From Acidothermaceae bacterium (GTDB lineage: Bacteria > Actinomycetota > Actinomycetes > Acidothermales > Acidothermaceae), in NCBI GenBank assembly GCA_025934355.1, contig JAICYF010000003.1, forward strand, positions 1 to 51,147: a stretch of DNA of 51,147 bases, in the 5' to 3' direction. The notes beneath the pieces were generated by a model, which was not told the DNA's origin, made no database searches, and was given only the letters and a program-made list of their open reading frames with translations. Of the stretch, positions 43,885-51,147 are shown one piece after another. The translations under genes were made by a program, and so were the position numbers. Within the stretch, counting starts at the first letter, position 1. Every line of letters begins with the position of its first letter.

Positions 43885-44901
43885 TCAGGGGCGCAGGAAC
43901 GCCTTGATCGCGGTTCGCTCGTCCATGGCGCGATACGCGGTGGCGACTTCCGACAGCGGGAGCGTCAGATCAAAGACCTTTCCGGGATCGATCTCGCGGC
44001 GCAACACCAAGTCGATCAGCTCCGGTAAGAACCGCCGCACGGGCGCTGGACCGCCGAGCAACCCAACGTGCGAACGGAACAGCAGCGTGCCCGGGATGTT
44101 CACCCCGTGCGGCACACCGACAAAACCCACGTGGCCGCCAGCTCGCGTCGACTTGATCGCCTGCGTCATCGCCTCGTCGGTTCCGACGCACTCCAAAGTC
44201 GCGTCTGCCCCAACGCCGTCCGTGAGCTCTTTGACCCGCGCGACGCCGTCGTCACCGCGCTCGGTCACGATGTCGGTGGCGCCGAATTCGAGTGCCAGCT
44301 TTTGCCGCTGTTCGTGACGGCTCATCGCGATGACCCGCTGCGCCCCCATACGCGCGGCAGACAGCACGCCGAGCAACCCGACGGCGCCGTCGCCGACAAC
44401 CCCCACGGTCATGCCGGGTCGCACATTCGCGGCGACGGCGGCGAACCAGCCGGTGCCCATCACGTCTGACAATGTCAGCAAGCTCGGCAGCAGATCGTCG
44501 TCCGGGATATCGGGGGTGGCGACCAGCGTGCCATCAGCCAGCGGTATGCGGATCAGTTCGGCTTGGCCGGCGCCGACCGGCTCGCGGTTCTGGCAGGCAG
44601 TTTGAAAGCCGGCACGGCAGTTCGGGCAAGTGTTGTCAGACGCGAAGAACGAGCCGATGACAAACTGCCCAGGCCGCACTGTCGTGACGTCGGCACCGAC
44701 CTCTTCGACGACGCCGCAATACTCGTGCCCGAACGGCGAGGGCTCCGACACGGTGTTGACACCGCGGTAGCTCCATAGGTCAGAACCGCAGACGCAGGTC
44801 GCCGAGACACGCACGATCGCGTCCGTCGGCTCGACGATTGTCGGGTCGGCAAGCTCCTCAAACCGGACGTCGCCCGGCGCATGCAAGACCGCGCCTCGCA
44901 G
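43885..44901 (-). CDS. Zinc-dependent alcohol dehydrogenase (probable CTG start)
   Basis: A 338-residue classical Zn-MDR dehydrogenase. Motifs are ATCVCGSDLWSYRG (catalytic Cys), FGHEYCGVVEEVG (GHE), NTCPNCRAGFQTACQN (structural zinc; one of the usual four Cys is replaced by Asn), and VGVVGDGAVGLLGVLSAARMG (NAD(P) fold). Homologues begin MRAAVLHAPG; here the aligned sequence is LRGAVLHAPG with CTG at 44901, and a strong AGGAGAAGGAG lies 7 bases upstream at 44909-44919. An ATG start at 44970 would add 23 Arg-rich residues and ignore that ribosome-binding site. CTG initiation is therefore proposed, with ATT 44904 as the alternative. Confidence 0.88.
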   Translation of the reverse strand: MRGAVLHAPGDVRFEELADPTIVEPTDAIVRVSATCVCGSDLWSYRGVNTVSEPSPFGHEYCGVVEEVGADVTTVRPGQFVIGSFFASDNTCPNCRAGFQTACQNREPVGAGQAELIRIPLADGTLVATPDIPDDDLLPSLLTLSDVMGTGWFAAVAANVRPGMTVGVVGDGAVGLLGVLSAARMGAQRVIAMSRHEQRQKLALEFGATDIVTERGDDGVARVKELTDGVGADATLECVGTDEAMTQAIKSTRAGGHVGFVGVPHGVNIPGTLLFRSHVGLLGGPAPVRRFLPELIDLVLRREIDPGKVFDLTLPLSEVATAYRAMDERTAIKAFLRP

Positions 44902-45011
44902 AATGCTGCTCCTTCTCCTCGGGTTGTTTCGCACGATGATTCTCGCCGTACCCATTGTGACGACCGCCACCCTCGGGGGTTGTTCTGCTGAATTGGCCTT
45001 AGTTTGGTGCG

Positions 45012-45806
45012 ATGGCTGACGACGCGTGGGCGAGCTTGGCCGATCGATTCGCCGACGAGGCGTACGCCTCGGTCAAGGGGTATGTGCGCACCTACGTGAT
45101 GCACCACCAGCTGATGGAGCACCTGCCGCCGGCGCCCGCGCGAGTGCTCGACGTCGGCGGCGGCGCGGGTCATCAATCGTTTCCGCTCGCCGAACTGGGA
45201 TACCAGGTGACGTTGCTTGACCCGTCTCAAACCATGCTGGGCAAAGCGCGACAACGACTCGAGCGACTGTCGCCCGACGCTCAGCGTCGAGTGACTTTTC
45301 TTCAGGCGGACGGCGAGAACGCCAGCGCCGCGACGGAAGGCCAGCCGTTTGACGCGGTGCTGTGCCACGGTGTTCTCGGCTACCTCGATGAACCCGCACC
45401 GATGGTCAACCAGCTTTGTCAGTGCGCCGCGCCCGGGGGCGTCGTCTCGATCATGACCGGAAATGCGCGGGCGGCAGCCGTGCGACCGGCACTCGAACGC
45501 CGATGGGGTGACGCGCTTGCCTCGTTCGACGCCAGAACCGAGATCGGCGTGCTTGGAGTGCAAGGTCGGGCCGACACGGTTGACGAGATCAGTCAGCTGA
45601 TGCGCCAACGCCAGGTCGAGCCGGTGCGTTGGTACGGCGTCTGGTTGTTCGTCGACTGGCTCGAGTTCGGGGGCGCACAGCTTGATCCATCTGACTCCGA
45701 GCAAGTGGCTGCGACCGCCGCGGTGGAGTTGGAGGCCAGCCGACGTGATCCCTACCGGGCGGTCAGCCGCGTCTTTCATCTCGTCGGGCGTAAACGTTCG
45801 GCTTAA
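45012..45806 (+). CDS. SAM-dependent methyltransferase (CmoM/Methyltransf_11-like)
   Basis: A 264-residue class I methyltransferase. The SAM-binding motif I is RVLDVGGGAGHQSFPLAELG, motif II QVTLLDPSQTMLGKARQRLE, and motif IV FDAVLCHGVLGYLDEPAPMV. The C-terminal half (RVRQRQVEPVRWYGVWLFVDWLE-like) resembles CmoM, which methylates a modified uridine in tRNA anticodons, but the specificity cannot be confirmed by eye. Alone, divergent from the alcohol dehydrogenase. Confidence 0.85.
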   Translation: MADDAWASLADRFADEAYASVKGYVRTYVMHHQLMEHLPPAPARVLDVGGGAGHQSFPLAELGYQVTLLDPSQTMLGKARQRLERLSPDAQRRVTFLQADGENASAATEGQPFDAVLCHGVLGYLDEPAPMVNQLCQCAAPGGVVSIMTGNARAAAVRPALERRWGDALASFDARTEIGVLGVQGRADTVDEISQLMRQRQVEPVRWYGVWLFVDWLEFGGAQLDPSDSEQVAATAAVELEASRRDPYRAVSRVFHLVGRKRSA

Positions 45807-45880
45807 CGGCGAACCGATGACTTCCGCCAGCCGCCGTCGTCATAGAGGCTGTACACGATGACCGGTCGAAGGAGAACGTC

Positions 45881-46264
45881 ATGGCAAGCAGCGCAAGGGT
45901 GAGCAAAATCGCCAACGTGGTGATCCCGGTGGCCGACCAAGACGGCGCGATCGCTTTCTACGTCGACACGCTCGGCTTCGAAAAGCGAGTTGACCTGCCG
46001 TTCGGCGACAAGTACCGCTGGGTCGAGGTTGGCCTGCCGAACCAGGAGACCACGATCGCGCTCGCGCCGCCGCCCGAAGGCGGGAGCAGTGGCAAGCGCG
46101 AGACCGGGATCACCTTGCAGACCAACGACATCGACGCGTACTACACGCAGTTGAAAGACAGCGGCGTCGACGTCGACGCGGAGATCATGCGCATGAGCGG
46201 CCCCGTACCACCGATGTTCTGGTTCCGCGACCCTGAAGGCAACACGCTTCTCGTCGTCCAGTAG
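45881..46264 (+). CDS. VOC-superfamily (glyoxalase-like) protein
   Basis: A 127-residue single-module glyoxalase-fold protein: KIANVVIPVADQDGAIAFYVDTLGFEKRVD, KYRWVEVGLPNQETTIALAPP, GITLQTNDIDAYYTQLKDSGV and FWFRDPEGNTLLVVQ. The HTTIALxPP plus DIDA pattern is typical of actinobacterial glyoxalase/bleomycin-resistance-like proteins. AAGGAG precedes ATG 45881. Its stop touches the convergent helR stop with no gap. Confidence 0.9.
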   Translation: MASSARVSKIANVVIPVADQDGAIAFYVDTLGFEKRVDLPFGDKYRWVEVGLPNQETTIALAPPPEGGSSGKRETGITLQTNDIDAYYTQLKDSGVDVDAEIMRMSGPVPPMFWFRDPEGNTLLVVQ

Positions 46265-48439
46265 TCACGAACTGGTGAGCACGACGAGTCGCTGCGTCGC
46301 GCGCGTCATCGCGACGTAGTGGTCGACCGCGCCTTCGATCCCGCTGCCGAACGATTGCGGGTCGACCAGCACGACGAGGTCAAACTCCAGTCCCTTGGCC
46401 AGTTCCGGGCTGAGTGATCGAACGCGTGATGTCGCCGAGAACCCGGGATCGCCTATCACACAGGCGATCCCGTCGGCGGGTTCGCGCTGCCACCGGTCAA
46501 CGATGGACGGTAGCTGCGCAGTCGTGCCGTGGAAGACGGGCACGCCAGCGCTCCGAACCGATGTCGGCACGTTGGCGTCGGGCAGCACGGCTTTGATCAC
46601 GGGCTCCGCCTCGACCATGATTTCTTGCGGAGTCCGATAGTTGATCGTCAAAGTGGCGGCCGCAATCTGGTGAAGGCCGACGCGAGACAACCGGTCGTGC
46701 CACGACTCGGTGAACCCGTGACGGGACTGCGCGCGGTCACCGACGACGGTGAAACTGTGGGACGGACAGCGCGTCAGCAGCATGTGCCACTCGGCGTCGG
46801 TCAACTCTTGCGCCTCGTCGACGACCGCATGTGCGAATGGGCCGACCAGCGCGTCCGGCTCGATCGTCCTCGGCAGCGCGGCCTCGTCGACGAGCGCATC
46901 CTGCAGGTCGGGCCGACGCAGCATCGACATCACGAGCATCTCGGAGTCATCGCTTGCGACCAGATGCTCGACGACCCGGTTCATCTCCTCTTTCGCCGAC
47001 GCCAACTCCGCCTCGCGCAGCCGTTTGCGCCGTTCCATCTGCGGATCGCCGAGGCGCTGTCTGGCGACGTCGAGGAAGGGCAGATCGGACGTCGTCCACG
47101 CGCGAGGATCTGACCGTTGCAGCAGCGTGACGTCATCCGCGCTCAACCAGGGAGCGCACTTGCGCAGATAGGCCGGCACCGTCCACAAATCCCCGACGAC
47201 ATCGGCGGCTTCGAGCAGCGGCCAGGCGCGATTGAACGACGCCGTCAGCTCGGCGTCGGTCGCCAATGCCCGCCGGAACTCAGCTGTTGGCAGTTCTTCG
47301 TCGTCCGAGCTCTCGATCTTGTCGATGAGGATGCTGAGCAACGCTTGCCACACCTGCTCACGCGCTTCGTTGTGCGGTGTGCCGGGTTCGACAGCGTCGA
47401 ACGCCTCAACCCAATCGTCGGCACTGATCGAGACGTCGCACCAGTCGGTTTCGACGTTGATTGCCTTAGCGGGCGGCTGCTCGTAGAACGCCACCGCGGA
47501 CTCGACCGCGGTCAACAGCTCGCCGGACGCCTTCAACCGCGCAACCGCCGGATCCAACTCGGCCGTCGCGTCACTGCCTTCAGCGACCAGATCGCGCAGC
47601 GTGCAGGTCTGCACGCCCTCTTCGCCAAGACTCGGCAGAACGTCTGAAACGTAAGCCAAATACGGCTGATGCGGACCGACGAACAACACTCCCCCGCGGT
47701 GGTGACCAAGTCGCGGGTCGGCGTAAAGGAGGTACGCGGCGCGGTGCAACGCGACGACAGTCTTGCCCGTGCCGGGACCGCCCTCGACAACGAGCGCACC
47801 TTGCGACGAGGCGCGAATGACAGCGTCTTGGTCGGCTTGGATGGTGCCGAGGACGTCGCGCATTCGCGCGGACCGGCTGCCGCCAAGGCTCGCGATGAAG
47901 GCCGACTGATCGTCAAGTGCCGCGTTGTTCTCAAAGCCCTCAGCGGTGAAGACCTCGTCCCAGTAATCGCTGATCCTGCCGAGGGTCCATCTGTACCGTC
48001 GACGGCTGACCAAGCCCATCGGATTCGCGTGCGTGGCCGCGAAAAACGGCGCTGCTGAAGGAGAACGCCAGTCGAGAAGCAATCTCCGGCCCGCGCTGTC
48101 GGTGAGACCAAGTCGCCCGATGTAGGTCGGCGCCGCGGCGTCGACGAGGACCATCCGGCCTAGGCAAAGGTCTAAGCCGAAGCGTCGCAGCAACCGCAAC
48201 CGCGCGGCGAGCCGATGGATCTCCATGTCCCGATCCATGGCTTCTTGACCGATGCCGCCGGGAGTTCTGCGCTCGGCGTCGAGCCGTTCTGACAACTCGG
48301 TGATCGTGTGCTCAAGGGTTGCAGCGATGGCCGCGAAACGCTGCTCGTCGACCGCGATCATCGCCGGGTCGGTTTTGGCGACCAGCCGGTGCGGAAGCGC
48401 GAATGCGCTCAGGTTGGAAATCGATGACAACAGGCACAC
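46265..48439 (-). CDS. helR: RNA polymerase recycling motor ATPase HelR (HelD-like)
   Basis: A UvrD/HelD-type superfamily 1 ATPase of about 724 residues. It begins with AFALPHRLVAKTDPAMIAVDEQRF and the helical arm EQRFAAIAATLEHTITELSERLDAERR, which in HelD proteins enters RNA polymerase. Walker A is VEGGPGTGKTVVALHRAAYLLY, Walker B-like FAHAVVDEAQELTDAEW, and late motifs are DRAQSRHGF, INYRTPQEIM and DHYVAMTRATQRLVVL. HelR removes stalled or rifamycin-bound polymerase from DNA in actinobacteria. The frame is open to 48604, but that part contains the RAE operator; GTG 48439 (or TTG 48430) gives the normal N-terminus. It is controlled, by inference, through the RAE at 48492 and lies divergent to an MFS pump. 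Confidence 0.9.
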   Translation of the reverse strand: MCLLSSISNLSAFALPHRLVAKTDPAMIAVDEQRFAAIAATLEHTITELSERLDAERRTPGGIGQEAMDRDMEIHRLAARLRLLRRFGLDLCLGRMVLVDAAAPTYIGRLGLTDSAGRRLLLDWRSPSAAPFFAATHANPMGLVSRRRYRWTLGRISDYWDEVFTAEGFENNAALDDQSAFIASLGGSRSARMRDVLGTIQADQDAVIRASSQGALVVEGGPGTGKTVVALHRAAYLLYADPRLGHHRGGVLFVGPHQPYLAYVSDVLPSLGEEGVQTCTLRDLVAEGSDATAELDPAVARLKASGELLTAVESAVAFYEQPPAKAINVETDWCDVSISADDWVEAFDAVEPGTPHNEAREQVWQALLSILIDKIESSDDEELPTAEFRRALATDAELTASFNRAWPLLEAADVVGDLWTVPAYLRKCAPWLSADDVTLLQRSDPRAWTTSDLPFLDVARQRLGDPQMERRKRLREAELASAKEEMNRVVEHLVASDDSEMLVMSMLRRPDLQDALVDEAALPRTIEPDALVGPFAHAVVDEAQELTDAEWHMLLTRCPSHSFTVVGDRAQSRHGFTESWHDRLSRVGLHQIAAATLTINYRTPQEIMVEAEPVIKAVLPDANVPTSVRSAGVPVFHGTTAQLPSIVDRWQREPADGIACVIGDPGFSATSRVRSLSPELAKGLEFDLVVLVDPQSFGSGIEGAVDHYVAMTRATQRLVVLTSS

Positions 48440-48491
48440 CCCGTCAATTCGTTGTTGCAAAATGCCGGACGGCGATTGTGCGCCACAACCA

Positions 48492-48510
48492 GGGTCTTGC
48501 GGCAAGACCC
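48492..48510. promoter_or_regulatory. Rifamycin-associated element (RAE)
   Basis: GGGTCTTGCGGCAAGACCC is a 19-bp palindrome closely matching the RAE known upstream of rifamycin-inducible genes such as helR and rifamycin-inactivating enzymes in actinobacteria (core CTTGCGGCAAG). It lies about 55 bp upstream of the helR start, the expected place, and so also confirms the helR assignment. It may serve the divergent MFS gene as well. Confidence 0.85.
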
Positions 48511-48527
48511 CTGGTGCGCTATAGCTT

Positions 48528-48559
48528 GAAAGTGGAGAGACGAGAGTCTCTCCACTTTC
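48528..48559. repeat. Perfect 14-bp inverted repeat between helR and the MFS gene
   Basis: GAAAGTGGAGAGAC (48528-48541) and its exact complement (48546-48559) flank a GAGA loop. It ends 9 bp before the first possible MFS start, so the transcript would carry a strong leader hairpin; as DNA it could be an operator. It is not behind a gene, so a terminator role would mean attenuation. Confidence 0.9.
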
Positions 48560-48568
48560 GTTCTCCGG

Positions 48569-49912
48569 GTGATTGAACGTCGCGGTGACGGCGGCGGGCC
48601 CCACCGCACCGGCCTCGCGTCGTCCGGCGTGTCGACTGGCCCTGGGCAGGTTGCGGTCAGCATCGTGGTGCGGGTGCGTCGTGGCTTGCGTGAATCGCCG
48701 TTCGGGTGGCTGTGGGGCGCGTTCGCGGTCAGCACGTTGGGCACCTGGCTAGCCTTCGATGCGTTCTCGATGGTGGCCATCCTCGCCTTGCACGCTCGGC
48801 CGCTGCAGGTGTCACTGCTCGCCGCGGCCGGGTTAGCGGTGGCGGCCATCGTCGCCGTGCCGCTTGGTCCGTGGGTCGAGCGCTGCCGCAAGCGGCGCGT
48901 CATGGTGGCGATGGACGGCGTGCGGTTCGCGGCGCTGGCGAGCATCCCGATCGCGTACGCGGTTGGCCGGCTGACGTTCGGACAGCTCGTGGTGGTGGCC
49001 GTGGTCGTTGGCGCCGGCGACATCTGCTTCAGGGCGGCCAGCGGCAGCTATCTGAAATCACTGGTGTCGCAGTCGGGTTTGCTCCAGGCAAACGCCCGGT
49101 TCGAATCGACGACGTGGACGGCAACGATGGTCGGACCGCCCGTCGGAGGTGCGCTGATCAGCGTCTTCGGGCCGGTCACAACGATGATCGCTGACGCGGT
49201 CAGCTACCTGCTTTCAGCGTTGGGAATCACCGCAATTCCGGGTCGCGAGCCGCGCCCTGTGGTGTCGCAACGCCGAACGCGCGGCGAGGTGCTTGAAGGG
49301 TGGCGTTACATCCTGCGACATCGCGCGTTGCGCGCGCTCTTGGCCAACGCGATGGTGTTCAACGGTTTGATCATGGCGACCGCCCCGCTGATCGCAGTGC
49401 TGATGCTGGGCCGACTCGGCATCGCGCCGTGGCAGTACGGAATCGCGTTCGCGGCGCCGTGCGTCGGGGGGTTGCTCGGGTCGCGCGCCGCCCGAGGGCT
49501 GTCCGCGCGGTACGGCAGTCACCGCGTGCTGAGGTGGTCGGGCGGGCTGCGCGCGTGCTGGCCGGTTGCTCTCGCGTTCATTCCGAGCGGCGTGGCCGGC
49601 GTGGTCTTCGTCGCGCTCGTCCAGTTTGGGCTCGTGACGACGTGCGCGGTGTTCAACCCGGTGTTCGCGACCTACCGGCTTGAGCAGACACCGATCGATC
49701 GGCTGTCCCGAACGCTTGCGGCCTGGACGATCACCAGCAAGTGCAGCGTCGCGGCGCTCACGGCTATCTGGGGCGTGCTCGCCGCTTTCGCGGGCGTGCG
49801 TGTGGCCATCGGCGTGGCCGGCCTGATCGTGCTGGGCACCCCGCTCTTGCTGCCACGGTGGCAACACCTCGCGTCGTTCGAGCAAACGAACGAAGAGCTC
49901 GTCGCGGCCTAG
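48569..49912 (+). CDS. MFS transporter (12-TM, MFS_3/EntS-like)
   Basis: A transporter of up to 447 residues with 12 hydrophobic segments. Typical stretches are ESPFGWLWGAFAVSTLGTWLAFDAFS, AIVAVPLGPWVERCRKRRVMVAMD (motif A-like), NARFESTTWTATMVGPPVGGALI and LEGWRYILRHRALRALLANAM, which fit the MFS_3/enterobactin-exporter-like group. The first possible start is GTG 48569. Internal GTGs just before VRVRRGLRESPFGWLW (about 48626-48674) may be the real one, as no good Shine-Dalgarno decides. Divergent from helR, sharing the RAE region, so efflux of a rifamycin-like antibiotic is a reasonable guess. Confidence 0.88.
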   Translation: MIERRGDGGGPHRTGLASSGVSTGPGQVAVSIVVRVRRGLRESPFGWLWGAFAVSTLGTWLAFDAFSMVAILALHARPLQVSLLAAAGLAVAAIVAVPLGPWVERCRKRRVMVAMDGVRFAALASIPIAYAVGRLTFGQLVVVAVVVGAGDICFRAASGSYLKSLVSQSGLLQANARFESTTWTATMVGPPVGGALISVFGPVTTMIADAVSYLLSALGITAIPGREPRPVVSQRRTRGEVLEGWRYILRHRALRALLANAMVFNGLIMATAPLIAVLMLGRLGIAPWQYGIAFAAPCVGGLLGSRAARGLSARYGSHRVLRWSGGLRACWPVALAFIPSGVAGVVFVALVQFGLVTTCAVFNPVFATYRLEQTPIDRLSRTLAAWTITSKCSVAALTAIWGVLAAFAGVRVAIGVAGLIVLGTPLLLPRWQHLASFEQTNEELVAA

Positions 49913-49923
49913 CCGCACATGTT

Positions 49924-49966
49924 CTGGTGACGTTCACTACCGGATTCCGTGAGAAAACGTCACCAG
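49924..49966. terminator. Bidirectional terminator between MFS and ArsR-type genes
   Basis: CTGGTGACGTT (49924-49934) pairs with AACGTCACCAG (49956-49966). The stem can extend inward through TCAC/GTGA. It lies in the 71-bp gap between the two convergent stops, so it can end transcription from both sides. Confidence 0.7.
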
Positions 49967-49983
49967 CACGGCGGGTGACTGTG

Positions 49984-50664
49984 TCACGCGGATTGCTGGG
50001 CGGCCGATTCGTCGATAAGCCAGCGCAACTCGTCGCGTCCGCGGTCGGTGATCCTTACCGCGCGACCGCGACCGACCCTCGTGATCCACCCGCGCTCGAA
50101 GAACGCCGTCGTCACGGCGGCCGGCATCGCGCCCGCGACGTGGTAGCAGCGTTCCGTCCAGTCGATGCAAGGCCGAACGAGCGGACGACGTGAACCTTGC
50201 GGCAACGCGACCCCGATCGCTTCCAATGGCGCGACGTCCTGCACCGCGAGGTCGGTGTTGAGGACGCCGGTACGCACGAGTCCTTCCGTGACCGCGACTC
50301 CGAGTTGCCCGGCGAGGTGGTCGTAGCAGGTGCGCCCGACGCGTAGGTCGGCGCCCGCTCTGCTCTCGCCCAAGCTGTTGACAGGGCTCGTCGGGGCGAT
50401 CGCGCCGAGCGCCTCGAGTGCCGCGGCGACGTCCGGGCCAGCGAGGCGGTAGTAGCGATGCCGACCCTGGCGGGTCACTTCGACGAAGCCCCCGGCCAGC
50501 AATCTGGCCAGGTGTTCGCTGGCCGTCGAGGGTGCCACCCGCGCCGCTTGGGCCAACTCGCCGGCGGTCCGAAACCGCCCGTCGAGCAGCGCCTGGCAGA
50601 TGGCCGCCCGGCTGCGGTCGGCAAGCACGCTCGCCACCGCCGCGATGTCAGCATCTCCGGGCAT
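49984..50664 (-). CDS. ArsR-family winged-helix regulator
   Basis: A 226-residue regulator with the ArsR/SmtB-type HTH at its N-terminus: IAAVASVLADRSRAAICQALLDG, then RTAGELAQAARVAPSTASEHLARLLAGGFVEVTRQGRHRYYRL. A longer C-terminal part follows (RTCYDHLAGQLGVAVTEGLV, DWTERCYHVAGAMPAAVTTAFFERGWITR), with Cys in RVGRTCYDH and PCIDWTERCYH that might bind metal or a ligand. This two-part layout is frequent in actinobacteria and usually not a metal sensor. Its start lies next to a gene remnant at 50712; no target operon adjoins it. Confidence 0.9.
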   Translation of the reverse strand: MPGDADIAAVASVLADRSRAAICQALLDGRFRTAGELAQAARVAPSTASEHLARLLAGGFVEVTRQGRHRYYRLAGPDVAAALEALGAIAPTSPVNSLGESRAGADLRVGRTCYDHLAGQLGVAVTEGLVRTGVLNTDLAVQDVAPLEAIGVALPQGSRRPLVRPCIDWTERCYHVAGAMPAAVTTAFFERGWITRVGRGRAVRITDRGRDELRWLIDESAAQQSA

Positions 50665-50711
50665 GCCTCCACGGTAAGCGGACGACGCTTCGGCCCGCGC
50701 CGAAAGACCAG

Positions 50712-50879
50712 CCGATAATCAGAATCCTGTCGTCCGACCCGTCGACGCACGTCAAGAAGCTCAAGGCGATTCGCGCAATGGGCACCACAACGGTGGCTGT
50801 CATCAACGTGTCGGGCGTCGACCCGGTCGGCAAGCTTCGCACGTACGGCGAGTCGGTGCTGCCGGGGCTGCGCTCATAG
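50712..50879 (+). pseudogene. C-terminal remnant of an LLM-class F420-dependent oxidoreductase
   Basis: The plus strand reads ILSSDPSTHVKKLKAIRAMG, then TTVAVINVSGVDPVGKLRTY and GESVLPGLRS to a stop at 50877-50879. This is the usual C-terminus of a group of LLM F420-dependent oxidoreductases (DPxxHVxK..AI..MGATTV...NVSGxDP...L..YG..VLP.LR). Everything N-terminal of about 50712 is missing and replaced by the ArsR-gene start region, and no start codon or Shine-Dalgarno serves the fragment. It is a decayed or truncated gene. Confidence 0.65.
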
Positions 50880-50984
50880 GAGCAACCAAGAGTTCGAACA
50901 CGTCTCCCGCAGCACCAACGTCCCGGGGGTAACGACGCAGCACGGGTCGTAGGCGGGTTCGGGCGTGCGACATGCCTCGCACAC

Positions 50985-51019
50985 TGCGGGTGCCCACCAC
51001 CACTGGGCGGGCACCCGCA
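50985..51019. terminator. Hairpin in right-edge intergenic region
   Basis: TGCGGGTGCCC (50985-50995) and GGGCACCCGCA (51009-51019) form a perfect 11-bp stem with a 13-base loop. No T-tract follows on either strand. It may have terminated the truncated oxidoreductase gene ending at 50879, or act for a gene beyond the window on the minus strand. Nothing else is evident in 50880-51062. Confidence 0.45.
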
Positions 51020-51062
51020 TTGGCGCGTCTACTGGTGGTACAGCACGTACGAGGGAGCAAGA

Positions 51063-51147
51063 GATGAGTCGGCCCGGAGGCTTGAGGTGCCGTTTGTGCG
51101 CACCCATTGACCCGTCTGTACGGAACTTATCTGCACGTTCTGATTAC
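51063..51147 (+). CDS. Possible start of an ORF running off the right edge
   Basis: ATG 51063 follows GAGGGAG by 6 bases and opens a frame of 28 codons to the window end without a stop. It starts MSRPGGLRCRLCAPIDPS and contains a CRLC pair. The piece is too short to recognise; it may not be real. Confidence 0.25.

Noticed and set aside
48440-48604. N-terminal extension of HelR to 48604
   Set aside because: It would translate the RAE and the 14-bp hairpin, both regulatory, and HelR proteins normally begin near AFALPHRL.
50885-50918. tRNA-like end (GTTCGAAC...GCACCA)
   Set aside because: No complementary T-stem flanks the loop-like sequence, and no acceptor, D or anticodon arm can be folded upstream.

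Overview
The window is a high-GC bacterial chromosome segment, almost certainly from an actinomycete. The signs are F420/luciferase-type oxidoreductases, a DUF1206 protein, a SigE-family ECF sigma factor, a mycobacterial-style furA-katG pair, a HelR-type RNA polymerase recycling ATPase with its rifamycin-associated element, a HicB-like/DUF4097 pair, CWB2 cell-wall-binding repeats and many ATGA/GTGA gene overlaps. The genus cannot be fixed by eye. I see no tRNA, rRNA, CRISPR array, transposase or integrase.

Bases 1-13580 look like a catabolic island. A partial GH10 xylanase and an LLM oxidoreductase lie at the left edge, followed by an HIBADH-type dehydrogenase. Next come a complete ribose-type ABC importer, an amidohydrolase, an IclR regulator of the PcaR/PobR type, a class III CoA transferase, a citryl-CoA-lyase-like protein, a two-subunit LigB/LigA-like extradiol dioxygenase and a Zn-type oxidoreductase. 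Operators with one shared geometry (CGGACR-NN-YGTCCG, 5 bp, CGGACA) lie before the importer, the amidohydrolase and the CoA-transferase operon, with a partial copy before iclR. This suggests one regulon for import, hydrolysis, ring cleavage and CoA-dependent chain cleavage of an unidentified aromatic or heterocyclic compound.

Bases 13650-31650 carry signalling and envelope genes: a GGDEF-EAL protein, a PPC-domain protein, two CWB2 surface proteins (one with a ScyD-like propeller, one with a phosphoesterase), a DUF1206 membrane protein, an HTH-PASTA protein divergent from a translationally coupled operon of sigma factor, four-repeat membrane protein and amidoligase-like enzyme, a UbiA-type prenyltransferase with a small membrane protein, TfoX, a GDPD, the HicB-like/DUF4097 pair and two lipoproteins.

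Bases 31650-51147 are stress, efflux and metabolic genes: furA-katG, a DHA2 efflux pump, a phospholipase C-like phosphoesterase, a coupled padR-ABC-FtsX operon, an S9 peptidase, two VOC proteins, a Zn alcohol dehydrogenase that seems to start at CTG, a methyltransferase, helR with its RAE next to a divergent MFS pump, and an ArsR-type regulator. Two C-terminal gene remnants (20200-20367 and 50712-50879) mark old rearrangements.

The best candidates for undescribed biology are the IclR regulon with its catabolic cluster, and the sigma / four-repeat / amidoligase operon. All identifications are by motif recognition without database searches.
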